From Phlebopus portentosus (lineage: Eukaryota; Basidiomycota; Agaricomycetes; Boletales; Boletinellaceae), in NCBI GenBank assembly GCA_037892935.1, contig JAYXKI010000006.1:1612001-1676000 (forward strand): DNA of 64,000 nt. The letters run 5' to 3'. The translations under genes and the position numbers were made by a program. The notes under the pieces were generated by a model. The model did not search any database, was not told the origin of the DNA, and saw only the letters and a list, made by a program, of their open reading frames with translations. Below, one piece after another: positions 1 to 10,933 of this stretch; positions within the stretch are counted from its first letter, which is position 1, and each line of letters starts with the position of its first letter.

Positions 1-303
1 AGGTATTCATTGAAGATCCCACCAGTCCACGGCGCGTGCTGTGACGAGACACCAAAAGGTCTTCGAATTCATGGATTCTTTGCGCTAACTTCGAGCGAAC
101 CCGAAGAACCAAACGCTGCCCAACCCGAATATATGCACCACGAATATAAATCCGTTAGCACCACGTCCGATAAGTACAATGAGCATCCCAACCCCTTCGC
201 GCCTGCCCTCTACTCGCCAGCGCAGCTGGACTTCTTTGGCGACTTCCTACGCTCACCATTCGCAGCGCTTAGGTATCAGCCCGTTCGACGTCAGAGCTCA
301 TGA
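1..303 (+). CDS. Possible 3' end of an unrecognised gene, cut by the window edge
   Basis: The frame is open from the first base and ends with TGA at 301-303. Its roughly 100 codons encode a polar, proline-rich tail with no motif I recognise. No start or intron can be judged because the upstream part lies outside the window. Chance is a real alternative for an open frame of this length. Confidence 0.3.
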   Translation, partial: RYSLKIPPVHGACCDETPKGLRIHGFFALTSSEPEEPNAAQPEYMHHEYKSVSTTSDKYNEHPNPFAPALYSPAQLDFFGDFLRSPFAALRYQPVRRQSS

Positions 304-870
304 GGATTCAATGCAGTTGCGAAAGGTGCTTCGTCATGGAAGTAGCGCTGCGTAAAGACCCCAAAGAAGTTAGCCCGCTGGAACCCTGGGTTGCAGCACA
401 CTTCTTGGACGAGGAGTGAGGGTCCCTACTGCGTGATACGCACATGGTAACGAAGCAGAATCGATAGGAAATACGCACCTTATTCAATTTACTGTCACGA
501 ATGTCGCAAGCGCAGCGCTATAAGCGCGCGTGCGTCGAAACCTAACCTATATTTTTACAAATACATGTATCAATACATAGATGCGTGCTCCGATCCCAAA
601 GAAGCTCGGCCAAGCTGTACAAAATTATGCAAAGTACACCGCGAGAGAACGCCGCTACAGTCGCTTAATAGAGCAGTTGAAATAGCTATAAGACAAGAAA
701 ACCGAAAGCATAGTGGGAAGAGCAGCAAAAGAAGAACCACGAGATGCGTTTTTGTCTATGTTGTTGATGAAAGTAAGATCAGTTGTGTATAATCCTAGTC
801 AGGGCTGCTTCTGTTTCAAATACGAGCTCGGCACCACTTTTGTCGTTGACGAATTAAGCGGAGACGGGAA
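304..870. other. Intergenic, 3' of TPS1
   Basis: About 570 bases with no supportable gene. A 75-codon frame at 565-792 is lysine/arginine-rich with no family resemblance. The stretch probably holds the 3' UTR of the minus-strand trehalose synthase gene. Confidence 0.5.
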
Positions 871-2768
871 TCAAGGGGACACAGCAATCTGAGGCTCGCC
901 CTGCTTGAGTGCCTCTTTATCGTCATGAGAGATCCCATTGACACCGTTAACGCCATTTGCACCTGTTATTTGCGGGGTAATCGCATCCACATTGACGTTC
1001 TTCTGTTTAACAATAGTCGTCCTCCCTGCAACATCAGACTTCTGGGCTTCCTCTTGCGCAGGAGGGGCGAGCTTCGCAGTTTGACCCGCTCGGATCTTTG
1101 TCATCTCACCGACGAAAGAGCTTCCCCAAAATGATGCTGAATATTTGCTGATGTACTGTTGCCGATAATAATATAAGTACAAGCCCGCTAACACAGGAAG
1201 GATATTCTTACCTTGAAGAGCTTGCGTTGGTTCTCTGTCCGAGTCTCCGCATCCATAGTCACGGCTTCGTAAATAGCATCCGCGACCTGCTGTGGATCCC
1301 ATGGATTGACAACAATCGAGCCATTCAGACTCTGCGCAGCGCCAGCGAATTCGGACAGAATCATAGCACCATGTCGCTTTTGCTGGCACGCGATGTACTC
1401 GTACGAGACGAGGTTCATGCCGTCGCGAGTACTACTCACTAAGCATACGTCGCTCAGCGCGTACAGGGCACAAAGTTCGTCGAAAGGCAGACTCTTGTGC
1501 ATGAAGTGGATCGGCATAAATTCGACGGTGCCGAATCGTCCATTGATTCGGCCGACAAGTTCATTCACTGTCGAGCGGAGATTCTGATATTCCTCTACGT
1601 CCTGCCGTGAAGGGACGGCAAGCTGGACTAAAACCACCTTCACATCCCAATTTAGATAGGATTACGTGATACCCAAAGGAAGGAAAACTCTCACCTTTCC
1701 GATCCATTCTGGATGCTGAGTGAGGAAGAGTTCTAGAGCATGTAGCTTCTGAGGTACACCCTTGATGTAATCGAGGCGATCAACGCCGACAATGACCTTG
1801 ACACCGTTGAATCGCTGTTCGAGTTCAGCAAGACGTCGTTTGACGGATTCCCTTTCCAGGTTATCAATGAAGTTGCTCGGTTCTATCCCGATCGGGAAGG
1901 TGCCAACATGTACAAGACGGCCCTCAAACTCTACACCGTTGGGCATAGTCGGTAAGCTGAGAATTCGGGTGCAAGAGGACAGGAAATGGCGAGCATAATC
2001 GTAAGTGTGGAAGCCGATGAGGTCACAGTAAAGAACTCCGAGAAGAATTTCTCGTCGTACAGGTAGAATTCTGAGCAGAGCAGAAATCAATCACCGGGCA
2101 TCTAGAGTAGAATTATTCGCTCACCGGTAGATCTCGCTACTTGGGAAGGGCGTGTGCAAGAAAAACCCGATCTTGACGTCAGTGAGCAAATTGTTACGAG
2201 GTACATCCAACTCCGCCCCCATGCCCTCGGTGATGCGATTGAGCTCTCTCCGCGTGAGATTTCCTTTCTTGTCCACGTTTTCAATGATATTACGGAGGAG
2301 CATCGGGAGGAGCATCAGATGGTAATCTTGCACCCAGACCATGTCTCCACTTCTCAGTTGCGACCGAACGGCCTCCGCGAACTTAAGGTTCGCTTGTCGG
2401 AACGCGAGCCAGTTCTCTTCATCAAAGTTCATTTCGCCGGGATGGTAGTGAAAGAGGGGCCATAGGATTGAATTGGAGAAACCATTATAATGACGGTCCG
2501 CCAATTCATCGTCAAGGTAGACAGCTTGGCACGAATACTCCTCCATGAGACGGCGGTCGACGAGCGGTCTGTCCTTCTCAGGAATATTGAAGCCCGGCCA
2601 ACCGATCCAGGTGAAGGTCATCGTCTTCTTGCAACCTGAAAGGGCGGAGACGAGCCCTCCGGAGGACATCTTGAAGTGGTATTCCCCTTTAGTGTCCTTG
2701 GAGATTGTCACGGGAAGTCGGTTCGATACGACAATGAGCTTCTGCTTAGGGTCGCCGTTGACGCTCAT
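871..2768 (-). CDS. TPS1: Alpha,alpha-trehalose-phosphate synthase (UDP-forming), GT20
   Basis: Joins UDP-glucose and glucose-6-phosphate into trehalose-6-phosphate in the cytosol, the first step of trehalose synthesis. It also feeds back on glycolysis in fungi. I read four exons on the minus strand: 2768-2125, 2070-1695, 1637-1212 and 1155-871, giving 576 residues, slightly longer than yeast Tps1. The GT20 landmarks occur in order: the N-terminal VVSNRLPV loop, GWPG, WPLFHYHPGEM, VWVQDYHLMLLP, GFFLHTPFPSSEIYR, GVDRLDYIKG and SSTRDGMNLVSYEY. The C-terminal tail of about 60 residues is Asn/Gly-rich and not catalytic. I chose the ATG at 2768 (MSVNGD) because the family starts there. An in-frame ATG at 2828 would add a 20-residue Thr-rich leader. 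No trehalose-phosphatase domain is fused. Confidence 0.95.
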
Positions 2769-2828
2769 AGTTGCGAAGGGTGTGAGGATGTGAAGAGGAA
2801 GGAAGGTAGTGGTGGTGGTGAAAGACAA

Positions 2829-4244
2829 AGAGGGATATACGGTACGGGATACGGGCGGGCGAGAAATATGTATATTATCAGTCAGTCAGTGCATATACCG
2901 AGTCTGTCATATGAAACGTCATCATCGCATTTGATCTTCCACTGCAGCTCCTTCCCATCAATTTCCAGATTATCCCAGATGTTGCAGCATCCACTCTCCC
3001 CATTCGCTGCTTATCAACACCCGCCGACATATCTCCGTAGTCTCCGCTGCGACGTGGACTCCAGATAACATCGTAAACGGTGCCAATCTGCGCATCTTTT
3101 GCTTTGAGTGCCAATTGAAGTGCAAGACTCAGGTTTTCGCATTTGGAACTTCTCTCCCACGCTCTGTTAGCGGTCTCGACCGACGCGAAAGTCTCCATTT
3201 CTCCCTCATTCCCTATTCTGAATGAATACAGTGTACATTTCACCGAGTGAGTTGAAGGTGCCAAGTATCCTGAATCATAGAGGTCAGTTGATGTTTGCCT
3301 AGCTCGGGTCTTGTTGACCATTCTCTTCAAAGACGTACAGGGGAAATGGGGTAACTACGAAAGCAGAGACGCGGTCCGACCACTGATACTCATACTGCAA
3401 TCCGGATCTCCGTCAACCTTCTCGATGAACTTTGATAGCTTCGTCGTTTTCTCTCATCTTCCGAATCGTGCCGAGCCACCTACTTTTGTGAACTTATGCT
3501 GGTGAATCGCTCCCTCGTTCTATCTCTGGCTCATCCTATTTATCAGAAGCATTTCCTGTCGACGTTCTCAAAGATCGAGAAGTTTCTGACGCTTTCGACC
3601 ACAAGCACGTTCGTCCATGTTTGATATTGTATCACCACGGACGTCCTTCCGGTTCAGCTCAGGCCGCTCCGAGGTTACTTGTCACATTCCGAGACCAACC
3701 ATGCGCCGAGGTACGGCCGGACTCGTCAGGCAGGCCAGGCAATACATTCTTTATATATTACATTCTTGCTATCGTGCCTTCGCTTCGTTATCGTGCTCCG
3801 AAGCAGCCACAGAAGCAGTAACGACTCGATCCGCTTACTGTTCTGATCGTCCTACCCAGCTTCTTGGTACCTGTAGGGCCGTAATAGTCTCTCAATCCGC
3901 GTTTTGGGAGATCTAATGGATAGGCAAGCTGAAGACTCTCCTATCACTTATCATTGAACCAGAGAGCGAATAGTACGCGCATAACTATCTACTATATTGT
4001 GCTATGCATAGCAGCGCCAGCGCGCAACTCGCTGTATGCCACCAGTGGCGTCCTCTAAGTGTCCTATCGTCTAAGGATTTAAAGAAGAGAAACAAGACAT
4101 ACTAAAAATGGCTTAATATACGGGTAACGATGGTCTGATATCCATGCGGTGGGGAGCAAATCCTTATACCCCTCCACATCTGGATGTTTTCTATTTTCAT
4201 GCAGGGAAGGCAGAGGGGAGTTGAATGGAGCGAAGGGCTCGAGT
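2829..4244. other. Intergenic, 5' of TPS1, no supportable gene
   Basis: The stretch is about 1.4 kb and contains only short overlapping frames (3311-3505, 3617-3916 and a minus-strand frame at 2878-3330). None shows a family motif or a consistent exon chain. It presumably contains the TPS1 promoter and the 3' region of the next minus-strand gene. Confidence 0.45.
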
Positions 4245-5063
4245 TCAGGATTTGGGGAAAATACCCGGCATTGATAGTCTGTCTCGGGCGTTCGAGATCA
4301 TTTCGGGCCAGTATTTCGGACACAAGCAACCGCACTGGTGAGCCACGGATGGTGGACGCGTACAGAGCGGTCTACTCGGAGGAAGTGGAGAAAAGCCTGT
4401 CTCGCTATATGGTATCGCCTCCTCGAAGATGCGAACGGTGCGTTGTTGGTATAGGCTGGGCCTGCCTATCACGCTTTCGATAATAATGCGAAGTCCAGCT
4501 ACTTCACCCTTGTCGTGGATTCTTATTCGGTAGAGCATGGAATGTCCATCTTGCGTGAACTTCTGGACATAAATGCGACGGCAGATCTCGTATACCGCGT
4601 AATACTCAGCGGTCCATTCGGGTGGTCCGCTGGGATCAAAGAATGGTCGGTCCGCTGCCATGGTGCGGAGGAAGCCACGGAAGGTGTGCGAATGGATGTC
4701 ACTCGCGAATACGGGTTGATAGTACTTTTCATCCATGATCTTCAAAAAGAAAGGACGGAGGATATCGTCTCGATTTGGTATGTAAACCGGGTCAAGCTTC
4801 GAAGGAGCGAAAGTGAGTGGTAGGACCTCCACACCGGAACGGTAATTGGGGTTTTCTGAGTCCATGGTTTCATCCGAGCGAGTCGATGGCACAGGACTCT
4901 CGACCGGCGTTGGGAGATTGACCATTTTGGAGAGCTTAAAGATGGCCATTTCGATGGCATCTCGACTTGGGAGCGAGCCAGGCAACTCTGGGGAAGGGGC
5001 CAGAAACAAGGGCCATTGGGGTATTTGGACCGACAATGTCTGGGTCGCCATAGCTATGGCCAT
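4245..5063 (-). CDS. Uncharacterised protein, single exon
   Basis: A 272-codon uninterrupted frame from the ATG at 5063 (MAIAMATQ) to the stop at 4245. The frame stays open some 48 codons further upstream but without another ATG. The middle, roughly residues 95-205, looks like a folded globular domain, with a PFFLKIMDEKYYQPVF stretch and aromatic-rich segments. The N-terminus is Pro/Ser-rich. I recognise no domain and propose no function. Codon use looks coding and the frame is much longer than its shadows, so I think it is real. The 3' end may be altered by an unseen intron. Confidence 0.55.
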   Translation of the reverse strand: MAIAMATQTLSVQIPQWPLFLAPSPELPGSLPSRDAIEMAIFKLSKMVNLPTPVESPVPSTRSDETMDSENPNYRSGVEVLPLTFAPSKLDPVYIPNRDDILRPFFLKIMDEKYYQPVFASDIHSHTFRGFLRTMAADRPFFDPSGPPEWTAEYYAVYEICRRIYVQKFTQDGHSMLYRIRIHDKGEVAGLRIIIESVIGRPSLYQQRTVRIFEEAIPYSETGFSPLPPSRPLCTRPPSVAHQCGCLCPKYWPEMISNARDRLSMPGIFPKS

Positions 5064-5679
5064 CGATGACGCCGCAGAGGAGAAATAGGTTTCTGGCAAT
5101 GACAACAAGTCGATTGGATTCGGGTGCGCGCGCAATGTTGTTAGGATGTATGTGCAAAGGAGCGACGGGCGTTGTTTCCAGTGTTTCTCGTGTCTCCCTT
5201 GCTGCAAGATTTATATGTTGCAAAGGTAGGTGTCGAGGAATACATTGCAAAGTGACTCGGAAGCCACCATCCTCTGATGTGGTGGTGGCCCCTGCTCAGG
5301 GACCTCGGTGGGCAACCTTGAGCCTATTTAGAGGGTTCGGGCGTCTAAACATCAAGGGACAATTACTCTTTACTGCACTTGTGGTAATACTCTCTCAAAT
5401 TACTAGTCCAATCACATTGAGCCCACTTAAGCCCCCAAACGGGAGGCAGTGGAACGCCTTTCTCAAGGCGCGTACATATCATGTATTCAAGTCATATACG
5501 CACTGGCACGAAGTGGCCCCCAGAACTAGAGGCTGTTTTCACCAGTGCTCACAATACATATCACCGCACTTAAAACCCTTTCTTATTAGTACTTTCTAAT
5601 GAACCATTTTGACGCGATGCGAAACTGGATCTCGATTTTGCGGAAAGCATAGATTACAGGAGAAGAGCAAAAGATACAA
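5064..5679. other. Intergenic between two minus-strand genes
   Basis: About 600 bases upstream of the orphan gene and downstream of RPP0. The 177-codon plus-strand frame over 5066-5599 runs antisense to the orphan's upstream region and has no domain-like features. I see no RNA gene here. Confidence 0.4.
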
Positions 5680-6831
5680 TCAGTCGAACAGGCCGAAGCC
5701 CATGTCATCATCCGACTCCTCAGCCGGCTCGTCCTTCTTCTCCTCTTCCTTAGTCTCCTCTGCAGCCGCTGCAGAGACGGCGGCAGCAGGGGCCGCCGCG
5801 GCGTATGCCTCGGGGTTGGCGAGTATGTCCTTGATCTGAAAGCATCGTAAATCAGCGATGGGTTCGTTTAAGTTTCAACGAATAAATCAGTAGAATAAAG
5901 AAATTTTCAACAAGCGTCCGGAGGACGGTCAGAATTTTCAGTGTAAAGAAAAGCATCTTTAAAGAGTGAAGGGAAAAGAGAGTAACTCACCTTTTCAGAA
6001 CCTTCGAAGGTGTAATCCGTGGCGAGAGAAATAGCGACGAGATTCTTATACGCGTTAACCAAGGTGTGCGAAACCGAGACGATAGTCGGGTACTTGAGAG
6101 CCAAAGAGATAGCTGCAATGGTCTTGATACCGGACAGGAAACGGCTGATCAGTTCTTCGTCATCGATATCGAGGACCGATGGCGAGAAGACGTTGCCCTG
6201 GTCGAAGATCTGCTCAACAGTCATACCGTACGTGAACGGCGAGATGTTCAACATGTTGAGCAGAGTTGCCTCAGACGGACCAACACGGGAGCCAGCAGTG
6301 ACGACCTTGATGTCGGAGACAATTTCAATAGTACCACGAGCAATCTTGGTCGGGATGTTAAGAGCCTGGAAGAAAGACGTCTTGCCGGGTTCCATTCCAG
6401 TGTTTCCAGCAGGGACAACGACATCCTTCGGAGCGAAGGCACCAGCACGAGCGGGCGCTGCAACCTTGTTTGCAACGATAATGTCACGAACCTCCTTCAG
6501 CTCATCGTCGGTGAAGACGAAACCGATGTTGCCCTTGACGAAAGGCAGAAGACGCTCGAATTGCGGGTGCTCCGAGAGAATGGAGCGGAGGGCACGTCGG
6601 ACCATGGTATTCTTTCCCATCAAGACTACACCTTTAGCGCGGAGGGACTGACGAATCTGGTGCATCTGATTTGAACCGACATTGTCGACGTTTACAATGA
6701 AGATTGAAGCTGTCATATTCATCGGATTAAATAACCAATCATTCCCTCAAGGGTCGAAACATACGGTATTTTGTGATCAGCTCCCTCAGCTTAACAAAAT
6801 ACTCCTCCTTTTGAGCACGAGAGGCACCCAT
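5680..6831 (-). CDS. RPP0: 60S acidic ribosomal protein P0 (uL10)
   Basis: Base of the ribosomal stalk. It binds 28S rRNA and carries P1/P2 dimers that recruit translation GTPases. Three exons: 6831-6765, 6709-5991 and 5835-5680, giving 313 residues, the usual length. It begins [15 protein letters not shown], continues with the rRNA-binding region ([47 protein letters not shown]) and ends in the Ala-rich hinge plus the acidic [10 protein letters not shown] tail shared with P1/P2. The hinge and tail lie in a separate last exon. The first intron falls after only 22 codons. Every splice joint restores the conserved reading frame. Confidence 0.97.
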
Positions 6832-7363
6832 CGTGATGAATATAGCTGTACCACAGAAGTCAGGTTCATCTGGGAAGTCGAACCGTGTAGTGCCCTACCT
6901 AACGGGAGTTAAAGCGTGAAGGTTTTGTTGAGAACCTGAGCCTCCCTATTGACCTCTACATAAAGATTAGCCCGTCGCTTTCTGATCTCGCTGAGGACAA
7001 GCGTACGTACCAGTTGTGCCAATGGATTTTTCAAGGCAGCAGGTCAGTCGTCGTTGAGAACGTTGAGAATAATGCATTCAATATTTGCTTCCCTCAGAAA
7101 CTATACAGCACCGTCTATCACGTGGCCCGTGAGTGGATCAGACTATTCCGGGGAACACCACGTGGCATGCTGTCAGCATCGTGACCCGATCGTTCGTTCG
7201 TTTCGTTTGTTCCTACGGCGGTCAACTTGAGATACTTCAAGTTGATTCCTGTTGAGATGCCATGGAATGTTACGATGCTTGGTGACCTCTAGAGGTCGCC
7301 TCGCGCTTCGTGTTGGGTTACAGATTAATACATTGTGAGTGCTTTGCCTTTGAGTGAGACAGT
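6832..7363. other. Divergent promoter region between RPP0 and the PPR-like gene
   Basis: About 530 bases without a supportable ORF. It must hold the promoter of the highly expressed RPP0 gene on the minus strand and the still undefined first exon of the plus-strand gene that follows. A GT..AG interval at 7335-7370 could be a 5' intron of that gene. In that reading the upstream frame meets a stop without an ATG. Confidence 0.4.
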
Positions 7364-10300
7364 TTGCAAGCTCACGGAACGCGTAGAACACATGTTTGGC
7401 GACGCGCTCCTTACGCGGTTCCGTCGCGTCATATCTCCAACGAGACATACCGGCCGGATGCCGCCTACAGCAGAGAGGACTTGGCCAGACAGCGAGACCG
7501 GACAAAGGCCGTCCACGATCTAGCATTCTTAGTTTCTCAGCAGAATGCTCAGTCTCCGTCTCCGAAGTTGCAGACACCTCACGATATCAAGGGCTTTTAT
7601 CTTGCAGTGAAGACTAAGGGTCTACTATGTGAGCTATCCTCAGAAGAGTTATCTTCTTTAATACGACTCTTTGGCTCGCTGTCAATACTACCGAATTTGG
7701 ACAATGATTCCACCGCGTTCCGCGATAACAATACCGACGCCTTTGCCTTGCATCCGTTGGCTCCTATCCTGCACAGGTATCAGACCATCGGAAGACGAGC
7801 TCACTGGGGTTTTGTTCTGTCCGTAGCCAAGGACAAGACCTCACATGGTCTACGTCTTGGAGAGTCGGACAACTTCTGGCTTATGCGAGCCGCCCTTGAG
7901 GATGTGAAACGTCTATCAGCAGAGGAACCTGAAGGTGATTTGAATTGCTGTTCATTGATTATTTTTACTCATGCCATCATTAGGCGATAATATAAAGTTG
8001 TGTCTAGACAGAGCAAAGAACTACTATCTGCGCATCAAATCTCCGAATGATGCGTGGTCTGTACACCAGATCTACCTGTCCGCCCTCCTCGATTACGGTG
8101 GACATGAATCCTGTGACGAGGTGTTGGCACGATTGGGAAACCTACTGAGCTGGAAAGGAGGGCTATCCGCGAGTCTCCGTATTCTTCTGTGGCGTGTCGT
8201 GGTGTTCCCAGGTGCCAGTATAGCGAAGTCTACGAAAGCCCGATTTCTTCACATTCTACGAAAGAAATTATCGCAGGTTCAGGATGTATTGCCAATGTAT
8301 TCCAATCGTGCTGCAAAAGAGGTTGGCTGGGCAAGCCTAGACAGTACGGTGCAGTCGAGATATCACGATGCTTTGACGATCCGGGACTATTTTGCGGACA
8401 TTATATTCTCCTTCAGACCTGGAACGCACCCGACGTTGCGATACCTCCATGAGGTATATCCGTGGGCACTATTCGAAGCACGTGCTGCACTATGTGCCTT
8501 TAATGATGGGACCTTCGCGACGCTGGACGATGAGGATCGCGCGTCATGGAACAATCTCGTCCTGTTGTCGTTGTCCTTCGCATCAGCTCGTAAGGGCCCT
8601 GGATCATTGTCCGCCGCAGGAGCCGCACCTCAACAAGGGTTCGACGGTGGGGTGGACTCTCAATCTCAAGTCTTGGGTTGGACCGTCATCTGTTCACTCG
8701 CAGCTTTGTCGTCTGAGCTACACATACGGTCGCCCTTGCATAAAGTCACAAACCCGGCGGCCGCGCACGGAATTCAAGAGATTTCTCGGACATTGTGGAT
8801 TCTTTGGCGCAAAGAAGAAGCATGGAGAGCTGGTGCTGTGATGCGCTCTATGCCGCTTATTTGCTGCTCTACCACCTCATTCATGGCACTCGCGTCCGTC
8901 TCGGGTGACTCTCGCCTTGCGATATCTCTCGTCCGCCATATTGCGGACTCCATCATCTATCCGGCACAACTTGGCAGTGAAGTATTGGACCGGAGCATGC
9001 TACACGAGTGCGCTGTTCATTTCGCTGTTTTGACCGCCACTTGGGGTGTCGGTACGCCGCCCCAGCACTCCTGGGACGGGATACTGGGTGCCCTGCGCTA
9101 CGCACAGCTGATTCCGGTCGGTAACGGTTCGCAATCTGTTCGATGCCTCAATTCCATAGCCGATGCTCTTGTCATGCATTTGGTTCGAAAGCATCTGATG
9201 CTCGCGAATGGATTGGTAAAATCAGCTGCTGAGCATGGTCTGTCTATATCCGGCGACGTACTATTGTCAGTAGGGAAGGCTCTCGCTTCTGAGGGACATT
9301 TTGAGCTGGTATTGGATTACCTGAAGGATGGTCGAATGCCTGGCTCCACTTCTAGCCTCTTACTGAACGCCGTAATGGACAGCTTGTTGCGCTACCATCA
9401 GGATAAGCTACGCCCCAATATCGTCCAGTCGTTTGTAGAGATTGTTACCAAGAAGTCGATTCTTCCGACAAATAATCATGCTTTGGAAACGTTTATTCAT
9501 CTTTGCATCCGCGCAGGGCATATTAAGGAAGCCGTCAAGATCGTCGGGGCCGTCTGTCGGTCAAGCTCGACTTTGTTGAGTCCATCATTCCTCGCGGAGC
9601 TAGTAACTGCTCTCATTTCTCACCGGCATTATAAGCTGCTGGGAGAAATTCTTAAGGATGCCTGGCACAAGATGCCAGGCCGTCGAGCATCGCTCTTTCG
9701 CGGCTACCGCCTTCGGTATACCCGACAGCTTCTCAGCCTATTTCCAAAGGTGACGAGTCAAGAGATCGCTCGTTCGCTTCCGTTTTCCGTTTACGTGTGG
9801 CCGGTCCTAAAGGATCATATTCCTTTCCATCCTCGTCTTGCTCAACTTAACAAAAAGGTCATTTCGCTCAAGCTGAGTAGTCAACTGCAGAAGATGGGAA
9901 GACTGGACGAGAAGACGCTCGAGCGCGCGGTACACTTGTTAGTCGACGCAGGCCGTATCACGTCAGCCGTGAAGCTTCTAAACAAGCACTCACCAGACAA
10001 AGTACCGACGAAAGCTGGGAATATCATACTCAGCGCGAGTCTGCGGCCGACTCGAAAAGGGCGTCGTCAAGTCCGTCATGCATCGACAAGGTTGGCGCAG
10101 CTCATTGAGGAAAGAGGGTTTGTCCCTGATCGCGTCACGCTGAATTTACTCATGAAGGCACTCCTCCGATGGAAGAGCATAACGCCGACTTCGACGATTC
10201 GAGCGCTATTTGATAAATTGTTAATAAATGGATATCCGATGCCCGAGAATATGCCTACCGTACCGTCTGGTCCAGTCGCTGCCTCTACGCCTGAACAGCA

Positions 10301-10622
10301 CAATACACCTCCTGCAACTAGGTCCCGTTCACTTTTCGGTACTGACGGTTCGACCTCTAAACGGAAGTCTCTCCCGGTCAACCTGCAGGCCTTCCCGAAG
10401 CATATCTCGTTCACGCGTCACACGCGCCCGTTGTACAAGATGTTCGTGAAGGCTCTCGAGGCTAGAGGCGACAGGGAAGGCGCAGCGCGCATAACGAATG
10501 TCTTAAGACAAGTAGAAGAGAAAGAGATGCAGCAGATAGCAATCCGTGCGGAGGCTCGTCGTTTTGGACGCATCAAAGCGCGCGAAAAAGCGCGTCGGGC
10601 TGGTGCACCCAAGAAACAGTAA
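7364..10622 (+). CDS. Large uncharacterised protein with PPR-like helical repeats, probably mitochondrial
   Basis: Two exons join cleanly: frame open from 7364 to 7934, intron 7935-7983, then 7984-10622, giving about 1,070 codons. Helical-repeat segments are visible towards the C-terminus: VTLNLLMKALLRW..IRALFDKLLINGYP, LYKMFVKALEARGDREGAARI and ETFIHLCIRAGHIKEAVKIV. These have the hydrophobic spacing of pentatricopeptide repeats. The tail is very basic (KAREKARRAGAPKKQ). The N-terminal region is Arg/Ser/Ala-rich like a mitochondrial presequence. PPR proteins usually bind organellar RNA, so a role in mitochondrial RNA metabolism is my inference. The 5' end is unresolved: the frame at 7364 has no ATG, so a short upstream exon is missing from my model. 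The first in-frame methionine is far inside. Confidence 0.7.
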
Positions 10623-10933
10623 CATCGAGCGTGTTTAGGACCAATTTTTCATCCCGAATATACGTTGTCTATGATATACCCCAACCAATTGTATCTATAG
10701 CTAGAGCATCGCATCTTGACATGTATATCTCTTCGCATCCAAAGTAGCTTTCCGATCGTCTCGCCACTACTATAGTATGCGAGGATTATTCTAGCGTGGG
10801 GAGATGCCTTACTCTTCGTGTGAGGCATTTAATTCATTGGTTCCACAAATGTACAGCTTGTATTGAAAACGTACATAAAGTAGTCATATACACAAGAGAA
10901 AAAGGTCGAAACACAGAAAAGGCAAAGAAGTAT
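10623..10933. other. Convergent 3' region
   Basis: About 310 bases between two convergent stops, AT-rich near 10860-10930. It presumably carries both 3' UTRs. Nothing else was seen. Confidence 0.4.

Noticed and set aside
2769..2828. Upstream in-frame ATG of TPS1 at 2828
   Set aside because: It would add a Thr/Phe-rich leader absent from the family. The ATG at 2768 matches the usual start.
5066..5599. 177-codon plus-strand ORF
   Set aside because: It partly runs antisense to the orphan gene's N-terminus, and its composition (Cys/Arg/Ser-rich) and lack of motifs fit a shadow frame.
6019..6674. Two overlapping plus-strand ORFs of over 200 codons
   Set aside because: They are exact antisense shadows of the RPP0 exon, whose identity is certain.
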